DNA of 51,951 bases from an uncultured Clostridium sp. GTDB lineage: Bacteria > Bacillota > Clostridia > Lachnospirales > Lachnospiraceae. This document shows, one piece after another, positions 41,603 to 50,007 of this stretch. Under the pieces are notes generated by a model. That model was not told where the DNA came from. It ran no database searches and was given only the letters and a program-made list of their open reading frames with translations. Position 1 is the stretch's first letter. The number at the start of each line of letters is the position of its first letter. A program made the translations under genes and the position numbers. The stretch is from the NCBI GenBank assembly GCA_947644195.1, contig CANRZB010000023.1, positions 1-51,951 on the forward strand, given 5' to 3'.

Positions 41603-42721
41603 ATGGAGAAGGATATGGAATATTACATTAGAGTTTCCGGGGAGGTTATGGAGAAAAACCTGGATCGTCGAAAGGAACTGACCCAGGAATTGGTTGATAA
41701 ATTTTTGGAGTCTGGTAAGAATACTATCTGCATTATTGCTTCTGGATCTTCCCTGAATGGAGCGTTGACGGCGGAGTGGTTCATGAATAGATTTCTGGGA
41801 AACACTGTGATAGTGATGAGCCCTACGGAATATTTGGACTACAGAAAAGAAATGGTTCGCGACAGATTTCTGATTGTGATATCCCAGAGTGGTTGTAGTA
41901 CCAATATTATTGAAGCTGTCAAGGATATGAAGAAGGATGGGATTCAGCCTGCTGTGCTTACAGGAAATCTGGAAGGGGATTTGAAGGAATACTGCGAAAC
42001 CATGATTGAGTATGGTGTAGGAAATGAGTCAGTGGATTATGTGACGCTGGGAATGGTTACATTAGTGGAGTTTTTGATTTTGTTTAGCATGGAGGCGGCC
42101 AGGAGTAAGGGACTTCTCTCAGAAAATGAGTATGAAGAGATCGTCAGCGAGATCAGGACATGCTGTGGTGCCAGCAGAGAAATTTATGAGCGGTCTGTGT
42201 CATACACAGAAAGATTTTACGATCACTTATTACATATGGAAAGCGCCATGATTGTGGCAGATGGGGCCAATATGGGAGTGATACGGGAGGCAGCGTTAAA
42301 ATTTGGGGAGACATTAAAAATCCCTGCACTTTATTATGAGAACGAGGAGTATATTCACGGCCCTAACATGCAGTTGACGCCAGAGAGCACCGTGTTTTTT
42401 ATTGATACCAATGAACGGCACAGTCGGATCTATGATGTGTTCCGCGCTACGGAATTGGTAACGGAGCATGTTTGTCTGGTAACCAATAAAGATCTACCAG
42501 AGGATGACAAAATTATTAATGTGCCAAACAATGTGATGAATGAACTAACCCCTCTATTTACGGTAGTGCCGTTTCAATATATCTCTGCCCATGTGACGAA
42601 AGAAAAAAATAATTTTGAATGTCATCCGCTGTTTGATGAGTTTGAAAAGAAAATCAAGTGCAAGACAGATGATTATGAGCAGGTGATGGAAAGAAAGATT
42701 CAACAGGCAAAGGAGGAGTAG
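41603..42721 (+). CDS. SIS-domain sugar-phosphate protein (GfrE-like)
   Basis: A 372-residue protein with two sugar-isomerase (SIS) domains. The first (about 30-165) has TICIIASGSSLNGALTAEWF and ISQSGCSTNIIEAV, with the serines that hold the sugar phosphate. The second (about 200-340) has ESAMIVADGANMGVIREAAL, the EEYIHGPNMQL loop and VFFIDTNERHS. The order matches FrlB, AgaS and DgaF/GfrE-type proteins that cleave or deaminate phosphorylated amino sugars. As the operon also has an FrlB-like partner, it may be a glucoselysine-6-phosphate deglycase; this is inference. GGAGG lies seven bases before the start. First gene of the operon, followed after four bases by EIIA. Confidence 0.75.
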   Translation: MEKDMEYYIRVSGEVMEKNLDRRKELTQELVDKFLESGKNTICIIASGSSLNGALTAEWFMNRFLGNTVIVMSPTEYLDYRKEMVRDRFLIVISQSGCSTNIIEAVKDMKKDGIQPAVLTGNLEGDLKEYCETMIEYGVGNESVDYVTLGMVTLVEFLILFSMEAARSKGLLSENEYEEIVSEIRTCCGASREIYERSVSYTERFYDHLLHMESAMIVADGANMGVIREAALKFGETLKIPALYYENEEYIHGPNMQLTPESTVFFIDTNERHSRIYDVFRATELVTEHVCLVTNKDLPEDDKIINVPNNVMNELTPLFTVVPFQYISAHVTKEKNNFECHPLFDEFEKKIKCKTDDYEQVMERKIQQAKEE

Positions 42722-42725
42722 GAAT

Positions 42726-43139
42726 ATGAGAAAATATGTGATAGCGACACATGGAAAGATGGCGGAAGGTATCCGGTCAACCTTGGAAATTATCGTTGGT
42801 CCTCAGGAGAATCTCATCTGTATTAGCGGTTATACGGAGGAGTGCCCTGAACCGGTAGCAGAAATGAAGAGGATTGTGGAGGAGAACCAAGAGAATGATG
42901 TTGTTTTCATGACCGATTTGCTGATGGGAAGTATTAACAATAATGCAGTTAGCTTGATGTCTTCAGGAAAGGTTCACGTGGTAACGGGAGTGAATCTGGC
43001 GGCAGTAATTTCGCTGGTAATGTCCGACCCAGGCCAGGACACGGCGGAGGCAGTGAGAGAGGCCGTGGAGAGTTCCCGGGAGATGATTGTTTGCTGCAAT
43101 GAAATAAAAGAAGAAGGGGATTTGGAGGAGGATTTTTAG
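42726..43139 (+). CDS. PTS mannose-family EIIA
   Basis: A 137-residue EIIA domain of the mannose (Man) family with the phospho-acceptor H9 in YVIATHGKMAEG, followed by the strand NDVVFMTDLLMGS and VTGVNLAAVISLVM. It takes phosphate from HPr and gives it to EIIB. It is a separate protein, as in the gfr and dga systems and unlike fused ManX. AGGAGTAGGA spans the preceding stop codon. The tail after 120 is acidic. Confidence 0.92.
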   Translation: MRKYVIATHGKMAEGIRSTLEIIVGPQENLICISGYTEECPEPVAEMKRIVEENQENDVVFMTDLLMGSINNNAVSLMSSGKVHVVTGVNLAAVISLVMSDPGQDTAEAVREAVESSREMIVCCNEIKEEGDLEEDF

Positions 43140-43168
43140 TACCAATAAAATAAAGGAGGAGGAAGAGC

Positions 43169-43639
43169 ATGATTAAAGCAATTAGAGTGGATTACAGGCT
43201 ATTGCATGGTCAGGTGGCAGTTTCCTGGACATCGGCATTGGGGGCCGATTGCCTGCTTCTGATCAGCGATACGGTAAAAGATGACCCCATGAGAATGAAT
43301 GCGCTGAAAATGGCAAAGCCATCGGGGGTGAAAGTAGTAATCAAGAACACAGAAGAAGCGGTGGAAGCATTGCAAAGTGGCGTGACAGATAAGTATAAAC
43401 TTTTCATTATCTGTGAGGACTTGGAAATTGCCAGCACCATTGTGGAGGCCGCGGGAGAAAAGAGCCTGAATATCGGGAACACTCCTTTTCGGGAGGGGAC
43501 GAAGCAGTATGGAAAGAGTGCCCACCTGACAAAGGAGGAAGAGAAGTTGATCAAGGGAATGCTGGATGCGGGAATTGATGTGTACATTCAGATGGTTCCG
43601 GCAGAAAAGAGCATCAAATGTAAGTCAATATTTAAATAA
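43169..43639 (+). CDS. PTS mannose-family EIIB
   Basis: A 156-residue EIIB protein with the phosphohistidine H13 in RVDYRLLHGQV, close to the N-terminus as in all Man-family EIIB. LLLISDTVKDDPMRMNALKM and NIGNTPFREGTKQYGKSAHL are further conserved segments. It hands phosphate to the sugar brought in by EIIC and EIID. AGGAGGAGGAAG lies before the start. The following EIIC gene begins 16 bases later. Confidence 0.94.
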   Translation: MIKAIRVDYRLLHGQVAVSWTSALGADCLLLISDTVKDDPMRMNALKMAKPSGVKVVIKNTEEAVEALQSGVTDKYKLFIICEDLEIASTIVEAAGEKSLNIGNTPFREGTKQYGKSAHLTKEEEKLIKGMLDAGIDVYIQMVPAEKSIKCKSIFK

Positions 43640-43654
43640 AAAGGAGGTAGGAAA

Positions 43655-44443
43655 ATGATCATTAAAACAATACTTATTTTCCTGATAGGTCTTCTGGGAT
43701 ATTCGGAGTGGTTGCTGGGTACCAGCTTTCTCCAAAGACCGATCGTACTTGGCCCCCTGGTGGGGCTTGTGATGGGGGATCTACAGGCGGGGATTATCAT
43801 GGGTGCCACATTGGAGTTGGCGATGATTGGTGCAGTTTCCATTGGTGCATACAATCCGCCGGATTTGATTTCAGGAACGGTTTTAGGTGTGTCTCTGGCG
43901 ATTTCGTCGGGCGCAGGGGCGGATGCCGCATTGACATTGGGTATTCCTATCGCTACGGTGATGCTGGCAGTGGATACGGCTTTGGGTCAGCCGATCATGT
44001 TGTTCTTTATCCACAGATGCGATAAGCATGCGGAGACAGGGAATATCAGGGCGTTTAATCGATGTATGTTTATCGCCGGGTATGCTCAAAGTATTTTTGG
44101 CATTATCTGTATCCCATTAGCATTTTATTTCGGTGTGGATGCTGTGGCAAAGTTATTGGGTGTGATTCCAGAGTTTGTTCAGACGGGTATGGACATTACC
44201 GCTGCATTGCTTCCGGCTTTGGGCTTTGCGATGTTGGCGCAGACGATGATGAACAAGAAGGTGGCGCCATTCTTCTTCATTGGATTTTTCCTGGTGGCGT
44301 ATCTCAAGATATCCATTACGGGGGTAGCAATCTTCTCGATTCTGTTGGTACTGATGTTAATCATGTTTGGTGTGATTGGCAGACCGAATGGTAATGTAGC
44401 TGTGGCGGCAGAGGAAGAAGGAGGTGATTTTGATGAATTTTAA
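43655..44443 (+). CDS. PTS mannose-family EIIC
   Basis: Membrane channel component EIIC, 262 residues with about seven spans. LGPLVGLVMGDLQAGIIMGA and LELAMIGAVSIGAYNPPDL are the diagnostic Man-family segments. Together with EIID it forms the translocator. Its last 11 bases overlap the start of the EIID gene. AAAGGAGGTAGG precedes ATG 43655. Confidence 0.95.
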   Translation: MIIKTILIFLIGLLGYSEWLLGTSFLQRPIVLGPLVGLVMGDLQAGIIMGATLELAMIGAVSIGAYNPPDLISGTVLGVSLAISSGAGADAALTLGIPIATVMLAVDTALGQPIMLFFIHRCDKHAETGNIRAFNRCMFIAGYAQSIFGIICIPLAFYFGVDAVAKLLGVIPEFVQTGMDITAALLPALGFAMLAQTMMNKKVAPFFFIGFFLVAYLKISITGVAIFSILLVLMLIMFGVIGRPNGNVAVAAEEEGGDFDEF

Positions 44444-45263
44444 CATACATTCCGACTATGAGAAAAAGATAACGAAAGGTGATTTGAAAAGAGTCTTTTG
44501 GAGATCTATTCCATTGGAACATTCCTGGAACTATGAAAGAATGGGAAACGTGGGATATACCTATGCCATGTATCCTATCCTCAAAAAGCTATATCCAGAT
44601 AAGGATGATTTGGCCCAAGCCATGAAGAGACATCTGACTTTGTATAATGTGACGCCTTACATCTGTACTTTCCCATTGGGAATCAGTGCGGCAATGGAGG
44701 AAGCTAATTCGATGGAGGAAGATTTTGATACAGAGTCCATCGGCGCTGTGAAATCAGCTCTCATGGGTCCGCTGTCAGGCATTGGCGATGCATTTTTCTG
44801 GGGGACTTTGCGGGTCATTGCTACTGGTATTGGCTGTAGCCTTGCGATGAAAGGGAATATTCTGGGTCCGATTTTGTTCCTTCTGGCGTTTAACGTGCCG
44901 CATTATTTGATACGGTATTTCGGGACGTTTCTGGGGTATAAGCTGGGAAGTGAATCCATTACGAAGATTATGGCTTCTGGTTTGATGGACAGTGTCATGG
45001 AGGCGGCTTCTATCGTGGGTATGATGGTGATTGGCGCCATGACCATGGATATGACGGCGATCAATTTTGTCACACAGATTGGAAGCGGCGAGGAGGCCAC
45101 TACCCTGCAGGAACTGCTGACGGATATTGTGCCCGGTTTGCCGGTGCTGGGGTTGTTTGGCTTAGTATATTGGATGTTGAAAAAGAAGTTGAATCCGTTG
45201 TTAATTATGCTGTTTATGCTGATATTAGGCATTGTGGGTGCATTTTTCGGATTCTTAGGTTAG
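44433..45263 (+). CDS. PTS mannose-family EIID
   Basis: The 276-residue EIID subunit. The N-terminal amphipathic part has ITKGDLKRVFWRSIPLEHSW and YERMGNVGYTYAMYPILKKLY, followed by MGPLSGIGDAFFWGTLR and a terminal membrane span. Start 44433 is chosen because the near-perfect ribosome site GAAGGAGGTGAT precedes it at the right distance; the in-frame GTG 44424 lies inside that site. It overlaps EIIC by 11 bases, which indicates tight coupling. Substrate choice in this family depends on EIIC and EIID and cannot be read directly. Confidence 0.95.
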   Translation: MNFNIHSDYEKKITKGDLKRVFWRSIPLEHSWNYERMGNVGYTYAMYPILKKLYPDKDDLAQAMKRHLTLYNVTPYICTFPLGISAAMEEANSMEEDFDTESIGAVKSALMGPLSGIGDAFFWGTLRVIATGIGCSLAMKGNILGPILFLLAFNVPHYLIRYFGTFLGYKLGSESITKIMASGLMDSVMEAASIVGMMVIGAMTMDMTAINFVTQIGSGEEATTLQELLTDIVPGLPVLGLFGLVYWMLKKKLNPLLIMLFMLILGIVGAFFGFLG

Positions 45264-45284
45264 AAAAAGGAGGGAAAGAATAAA

Positions 45285-46301
45285 ATGGCATTGAGAAATT
45301 TTGATGTAGAGAAGTATTTGAAAGAGGGAGAACAGGCATACGGCAAGAGAGGCGAGATTGAGGCATTGGTGGATAAATTGTCCAAGACGGAATATGAGAA
45401 TGTGTGCCTTCTGGGTATCGGCGGCACATGGGCGGAATGGTATCCCGTGGTGGAGGTTGCCAAATATTATAGCGACCTGCCGATCTATCTAGAGAATGCT
45501 GCGGAATTCCTGGTGAAGAAAAACAAGAAGTATATTTCGGATAAGACACTGGTGTTTACATCATCAGCTTCTGGCGATACCATGGAGATTGTGAAGTCGG
45601 TGAAAATGTGTCAGGATATGGGGATTGATGTGTATGGATTCACAAAGGATGATACCACACCTCTGGCGAAACTTCTGACAGAGCCAATCTATAATCCGTG
45701 TGGCGACTGTGAGGATTCTTACTTGCTCTATTATTTTATTATATTGCGCCTTCTCTTTAACAGGGGAGAATTTCCTAAGTATGAGGCGTGGGCTGATCAG
45801 ATGGCAGGGATACATAAAAATCTCTTGAGGATCAGGGAAGAGTTCGAGCCTAGGGCGGCAGAAATTGCAAGGACATACAGCCAGGAACCTTATACAATGT
45901 TTACAGGCTCCGGTGTTCTCTGGGGAGAGACCTATCTCTTTACGATGTGTATCCTGGAAGAAATGCAGTGGGTAAGGACGAAATCCGTGACCTCCGCAGA
46001 CTTTTTCCACGGCCCACTGGAATTGGTGGATGACAGAGTTCCGGTGTTTGTTATCAAGGGGGAAGATGAGTACCGGGAATTGGACGAGAGAGTGGAGCGG
46101 TTTGTGAAGAAACATACCAAGAAGGTGGAGGTCTTCGATACCAAGGATTATATTTTGGAGGGAGTAGACGATGAGTTCCGGGTAATTTGCTCTCCGATGA
46201 TTATTACAGCGATTTTGACGGAACGGCTGGCTGCCCACTATGAATTAAACACGGGACACAGTTTGGAGTTCCGGCGTTATTACCGCCAGTTTGAGTATTA
46301 A
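45285..46301 (+). CDS. Fructoselysine-6-phosphate deglycase-like SIS protein (FrlB/GfrF)
   Basis: A 338-residue double-SIS protein. Length, domain order and several motifs match FrlB: FFHGPLELVDDRVPVFVIKG, the RVERFVKKHTKKVEVFD helix-strand, and the C-terminal RRYYRQFEY (FrlB ends RRYYGGLVEY). FrlB splits fructoselysine 6-phosphate into glucose 6-phosphate and lysine, and GfrF does so in Salmonella. The N-terminal domain has CLLGIGGTWAEW and FTSSASGDTMEIV for phosphate binding. It directly follows the four PTS genes with AAAGGAGGGAAAG before the start. The amino part of its true substrate may differ from lysine. Confidence 0.85.
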   Translation: MALRNFDVEKYLKEGEQAYGKRGEIEALVDKLSKTEYENVCLLGIGGTWAEWYPVVEVAKYYSDLPIYLENAAEFLVKKNKKYISDKTLVFTSSASGDTMEIVKSVKMCQDMGIDVYGFTKDDTTPLAKLLTEPIYNPCGDCEDSYLLYYFIILRLLFNRGEFPKYEAWADQMAGIHKNLLRIREEFEPRAAEIARTYSQEPYTMFTGSGVLWGETYLFTMCILEEMQWVRTKSVTSADFFHGPLELVDDRVPVFVIKGEDEYRELDERVERFVKKHTKKVEVFDTKDYILEGVDDEFRVICSPMIITAILTERLAAHYELNTGHSLEFRRYYRQFEY

Positions 46302-46302
46302 G

Positions 46303-46977
46303 ATGATTCGGGCAGTGATTTTTGACATGGATGGTGTATTGATTGACAGCGAACCGGTGTATGCGGGATGGCTGGAATCTTTCTTGAGAAAGCATCATGT
46401 GGAGGTGCCAAATTCTGAGTTGAGGAGAGTGGCGGGAATATCCTCCCAGGATTTCAAGAAAAAGCTGCAATCCTGGTGGACTTCGGGGAGGAAACCATTC
46501 CTGTCAGGGGAGGACATCGACAAAATGTTTGAAAAATATTGCGATGGCTTTCGATTATCATTCAAAGAAATTATGGATACCCATGCGGAGGAGGTGATGG
46601 CTTGGCTGAAAGAGGCGGATTGCAAGGTGGCAGTTGCCTCCTCCTCTCCTATGGATGATATTAAAAAGGTGCTGGCAGACACAGGGCTTTGCAGGTATGT
46701 AGATGTTAAGGTCAGTGGAGAGATGTTTGCCAACAGCAAGCCGGACCCACAGATTTATCAGTATACTTTGAAGCAGTTGGGATTGGAGGCTGGAGAGTGT
46801 CTTGCTGTGGAGGATTCTACTTACGGTATTCAGGCAGCAATCCGAGCCGGCATCAAGGTCATTGCCAAGAAGGATGATCGGTTTGGGTTTGACCAGTCCC
46901 AGGCGGATTACCAGGCAGATCATCTGGGGCAGGTAATTGAGATTGTAAGGATGGCAAATGAATGTGTCCTTTCATAA
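46303..46977 (+). CDS. HAD phosphatase, beta-phosphoglucomutase-like
   Basis: A 224-residue HAD hydrolase of subfamily IA. Nucleophile and acid Asp are D8 and D10 in IFDMDGVLIDSEPVY. The helical cap spans about 18-90. The motif II serine is in VAVASSSPMDD, the motif III lysine in NSKPDPQIY, and VEDSTYGIQAAIRAG is motif IV. Beta-phosphoglucomutases usually have an Arg/Lys pair in the cap; this is not evident, so a sugar-phosphate phosphatase is more likely. ATG 46303 begins one base after the stop of the deglycase gene. Last gene of the operon before a terminator; it may remove phosphate from a side product. Confidence 0.88.
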   Translation: MIRAVIFDMDGVLIDSEPVYAGWLESFLRKHHVEVPNSELRRVAGISSQDFKKKLQSWWTSGRKPFLSGEDIDKMFEKYCDGFRLSFKEIMDTHAEEVMAWLKEADCKVAVASSSPMDDIKKVLADTGLCRYVDVKVSGEMFANSKPDPQIYQYTLKQLGLEAGECLAVEDSTYGIQAAIRAGIKVIAKKDDRFGFDQSQADYQADHLGQVIEIVRMANECVLS

Positions 46978-47106
46978 ATTAGAGGATAGTCTTGTCATGT
47001 TCGTTGACAGAGTAAGACATGTTCCATGATTAATAAAATTATTATATCAGACAGGTTGTATTTTCAATATTTGTGAAGGCATTTTGCTTTTGTTATCTTG
47101 GACTGC

Positions 47107-47157
47107 ATCCGAAAAAGAATGGCTGGCTTGTCCACGATTTCTTTTTCGGATTTTTTA
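47107..47157 (+). terminator. Terminator of the PTS operon
   Basis: ATCCGAAAAAGAA (47107-47119) pairs perfectly with TTCTTTTTCGGAT (47139-47151), followed by TTTTT. The 346 bases between the HAD and GntR genes hold this, the promoter at 47249 and an imperfect repeat of CATGTTC (46997-47033) of unknown role. Confidence 0.85.
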
Positions 47158-47248
47158 TCAAGTAGGAAATTCCTGCTATTCCATAAAAACAATCCGAAGG
47201 TCAATATCACTTTGCTATTTCGTGGATGAATCGAAATGAAGAATCAGG

Positions 47249-47276
47249 TTGAAATATAACCAAAAGTTGATATACT
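47249..47276 (+). promoter_or_regulatory. Promoter of the GntR regulator pair
   Basis: TTGAAA (47249-47254) and TATACT (47271-47276) are 16 bases apart. I saw no copy of the AAATTGGTAC element here, so the regulators may not repress themselves through that site. Confidence 0.55.
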
Positions 47277-47323
47277 TAAAGGTATAGAGGGATGGTAGTT
47301 TTTACCGAAAGAAATGGAGGAGT

Positions 47324-48103
47324 GTGAGAAAAAGAATTATGAAACTGCTGAATAAGGATGAGTTTATTGCAAACGAAATGAAGTACTATTTCTTGAGAAA
47401 TCATATGAAAGAGGGAGAGAAGCTGCCTTCCGAGCGGCACTTGTCAGAGTTTTTTGGTGTTCAGCGAGCTACAATCCGGGCAGCGTGTGAAATTTTGGAG
47501 GAGGAGGGGATTCTTAAAATCAAGGAACGAACGGGCAGATATTTGGGACATTCCAGGATCACTATTAATCTCCAGGAAATCAAATCATTTAGTGATGAAA
47601 TGTCTGAAATCGGAATTGGAATGGAAAGTAAACTGTTGGCTTTTCAGTTTCTTGAGGTTGACAAGGAGTTGTCCCGAAAGATGAAGCTGCCGATAGGAAC
47701 GCCGGTAAATAAAATTACCAGGGTAAGGAAAGCAGTGTGGGGCGAAACGGTGGTTCCTGTGGCGATAGAATATTCCTATATCCCGGAAGAAATGGCCCCC
47801 AAGCTAATGAAATATGATTTGGAAGAAAGCTCTTTGTTTGGGATTTTATCAAAGGAGTATGGAAGGATTCCCAAGAGGGATGATCAAATTATTGAAATTG
47901 TCTATGCCAATGAATTCGAATCGAAGACGCTTAAGGTAGACAAACTGACAGCATTGGTTAAAAAAAGTGGAATTACATATGACAAGGATGATAATGTCCT
48001 TCAATATCTACATGCAATTATGAACAAGGAATGGCTTCAGTATGAGCAAAGTAATGAGATTATACAAAAAAAGGTAAAAGAGGTGTTATATCATGGATTA
48101 TAG
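47324..48103 (+). CDS. GntR/HutC-family regulator 1
   Basis: A regulator of about 259 residues with an N-terminal winged helix (EGEKLPSERHLSEFFGVQRA and ATIRAACEILEEEGILKI) and a C-terminal UTRA ligand domain (about 85-250: KSFSDEMSEIGIGMESKLLA, TRVRKAVWGETVVPVAIEY). UTRA regulators sense sugar phosphates or amino-acid derivatives. The start is uncertain: GTG 47324 is only three bases after GGAGG, while ATG 47339 is far from it. The product differs by five residues. It overlaps regulator 2 by 11 bases. Its likely target is the PTS operon upstream, by position. Confidence 0.88.
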   Translation: MRKRIMKLLNKDEFIANEMKYYFLRNHMKEGEKLPSERHLSEFFGVQRATIRAACEILEEEGILKIKERTGRYLGHSRITINLQEIKSFSDEMSEIGIGMESKLLAFQFLEVDKELSRKMKLPIGTPVNKITRVRKAVWGETVVPVAIEYSYIPEEMAPKLMKYDLEESSLFGILSKEYGRIPKRDDQIIEIVYANEFESKTLKVDKLTALVKKSGITYDKDDNVLQYLHAIMNKEWLQYEQSNEIIQKKVKEVLYHGL

Positions 48104-48827
48104 GATGCCGTTGTATATTCAGTTGCAGGATATTATTATCAAGAAAATAGAGGAGAAACAATACCTGCCTGGAGAGGCTATTCCCAGTGAGAGGAAGATG
48201 GCGGAGACCTATGGGGTAAACCGTATGACGGTCAAACGGGCAGTAAATAAGCTGGTGGAACAGGAATATCTGTATCGGAAACAGGGGGCGGGAACGTTTG
48301 TCGCCAAAAGGGATAATAAGAAAATTGATATGGATTATGCTGATGAGACTGGCAATACTGGTATTAGCGCTGTTTTTCGGGAAAAGGGCATTGAAATAAT
48401 CAATAAGGTACTGGGGATGGGTGAAATTTGCGACAGCAAGTATCTCAACTACAAGTTAGCCCTGAAAGAGAATGAAACGGTGTGGGGATTGCACCGCGTC
48501 CGCATTGGTGATGATGTTCCGGTCGCTGTAGAATATACATATGTCCCTCGTAAATTTTTTAAAGATATGGAAAAGTATGATTTTGCAAAGGTGTCTTTAT
48601 ATGATTATATGGATTCCTATGGTCATATGCCAGTGCATTTTATACAGAATCTGATTATCTGTGAAGCTAATGAAAAGATAGCGGATTTGCTGAATGTGAA
48701 AAAGGGAGCTGCCATATTTAAAATCGAATATCAGGGAGCGGATCAGGATTATAATGTGGTAGAATACACGAAAAGCTTTATTAATCCAGAGTTTGTTGAA
48801 TTTAAATTTGCTGCAGATACAGAGTAG
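48093..48827 (+). CDS. GntR/HutC-family regulator 2
   Basis: A 244-residue GntR regulator with winged helix (LPGEAIPSERKMAETYGVNR then MTVKRAVNKLVEQEYLYRKQ) and UTRA domain (about 80-240: ISAVFREKGIEIINKVLGMG, HRVRIGDDVPVAVEYTYVP). It starts 11 bases inside regulator 1 (ATGGATTATAGG), with AAAGAGGTG in front. The two are clearly related but divergent, particularly in the helix-turn-helix, so they should read different or asymmetric operators or form heteromers. A hairpin spans its stop codon. Confidence 0.92.
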   Translation: MDYRMPLYIQLQDIIIKKIEEKQYLPGEAIPSERKMAETYGVNRMTVKRAVNKLVEQEYLYRKQGAGTFVAKRDNKKIDMDYADETGNTGISAVFREKGIEIINKVLGMGEICDSKYLNYKLALKENETVWGLHRVRIGDDVPVAVEYTYVPRKFFKDMEKYDFAKVSLYDYMDSYGHMPVHFIQNLIICEANEKIADLLNVKKGAAIFKIEYQGADQDYNVVEYTKSFINPEFVEFKFAADTE

Positions 48828-48843
48828 GTTTGCTCTGTATCTG
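48814..48843 (+). terminator. Hairpin enclosing the stop codon of regulator 2
   Basis: CAGATACAGAG (48814-48824) and CTCTGTATCTG (48833-48843) form a perfect 11-bp stem, and the TAG stop is in the 8-base loop. There is no T-tract. It may stabilise the message end or work with a termination factor between the convergent transcripts. Confidence 0.55.
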
Positions 48844-48930
48844 TAGCATGTGTGTAGTAGTACAGCGGATATTATGTTTTCGTTGTTTCATATACGTTGT
48901 GTCCGAAATATAGTACACTGGTAATCCATA

Positions 48931-49929
48931 TTAGAGTAATGCTAACTGATAAATCTTCTGTAAATTTTGTCCGGTTTGGTTCATGCTCCGTTCCACTGCT
49001 ACTTGGTATCCATGTTCTGTGAGGTCTGGCGTTGTGCCGTTGCAGATTTCCATAATTCGATGGGCAGCCTGCTCCTGGTTTTGGAAGGTATAGACGTTCT
49101 CTCCATTTTTGAGCCAACCCTGATAAACTGGGATGTCCCGGATTAATACCGGTATCCTCATGGCCAATGCTTCCAGAACAACGATGCCTTCGGTTTCTTC
49201 GTAGGTTGGAAACCAGAAAAGGTCGCTGCCTGCATATGCCTGACGCAATTCTTTCTTTGGCACATATCCTGCAAAGCGCAGGTTTGGAAGGTTACTGCGT
49301 ACACCCTCCCGGATTTCCTTTGGTACACTCCAAATATTGGAGTCCCCAAACCAGATAAATTGATATTCCGGTAATTGCTTTGCCATTTCTATAAAGTCCA
49401 GGATGCCTTTTCGTCGGATCCATAATCCCGCGGACATAATGACGTTATCGGTGTCGGAATAGCCATATTTTTCTCGAAAACTATTTCTATCATTGGCTTT
49501 TCTTTGATAATATTCCAGGTCGATTCCATTGGACATGACGCAGACGGGCCGGGTCATGCCTTGGGACAACAATAGCTTCCTGGCATATTCACTGGGAGTT
49601 ATCACAATGTCTCCCAATTGATAGCAAAAGTGGATCCACCGGCCAAACAGACCTGCTATGGTGTTTGACCCAATGAAAGAATTCCGAAAATCTTCTCTGG
49701 TGGAATGGGCGTGAAATACGACCTTTTTTCCATGCTGTTTCGCCCATAGCGCCATGCGGATCGACCCCGGAAAAATGGTGTTAATATGAATGACATCTGC
49801 ATCTTCTTTGTGTTCCGTTAGTTCAATGCCTGTGGTTTTGGATATCGCATTTTTCTGATGATAGATTGCTCTGCCTACTCCGCTGTGTTCAATCCATTTC
49901 TGGTACTCTGAATAAATATAGATTTTCAT
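48931..49929 (-). CDS. GT4 glycosyltransferase (CpoA-like)
   Basis: A 333-residue GT-B glycosyltransferase. The N-terminal domain has DADVIHINTIFPGSIRM and KKVVFHAHSTREDF. The C-terminal nucleotide-sugar domain has SAGLWIRRKGILDFIEMAKQ, FIWFGDSN and the GT4 E-x7-E motif in EETEGIVVLEALAM. Spacing and wording resemble CpoA of pneumococcus, which adds galactose to glucosyl-diacylglycerol. Start 49929 is chosen because GGGAGAA lies just upstream; a longer frame to 49980 has no such support. Third gene of a leftward operon with a second GT4 and a VTT protein. The lipid acceptor is inferred from that pairing. Confidence 0.82.
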   Translation of the reverse strand: MKIYIYSEYQKWIEHSGVGRAIYHQKNAISKTTGIELTEHKEDADVIHINTIFPGSIRMALWAKQHGKKVVFHAHSTREDFRNSFIGSNTIAGLFGRWIHFCYQLGDIVITPSEYARKLLLSQGMTRPVCVMSNGIDLEYYQRKANDRNSFREKYGYSDTDNVIMSAGLWIRRKGILDFIEMAKQLPEYQFIWFGDSNIWSVPKEIREGVRSNLPNLRFAGYVPKKELRQAYAGSDLFWFPTYEETEGIVVLEALAMRIPVLIRDIPVYQGWLKNGENVYTFQNQEQAAHRIMEICNGTTPDLTEHGYQVAVERSMNQTGQNLQKIYQLALL

Positions 49930-50007
49930 AGGTTCTCCCTTCTTAAGTATTTTCACTGATACTTCGTTTTTCTGTTTCATTATATTTCATATCAATAGAT
50001 CAGAACT

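Noticed and set aside
46978-47060. Regulatory inverted repeat with two CATGTTC units
   Set aside because: The units are direct or imperfect, do not form a stable stem and lie before the operon terminator, so there is no support for function.
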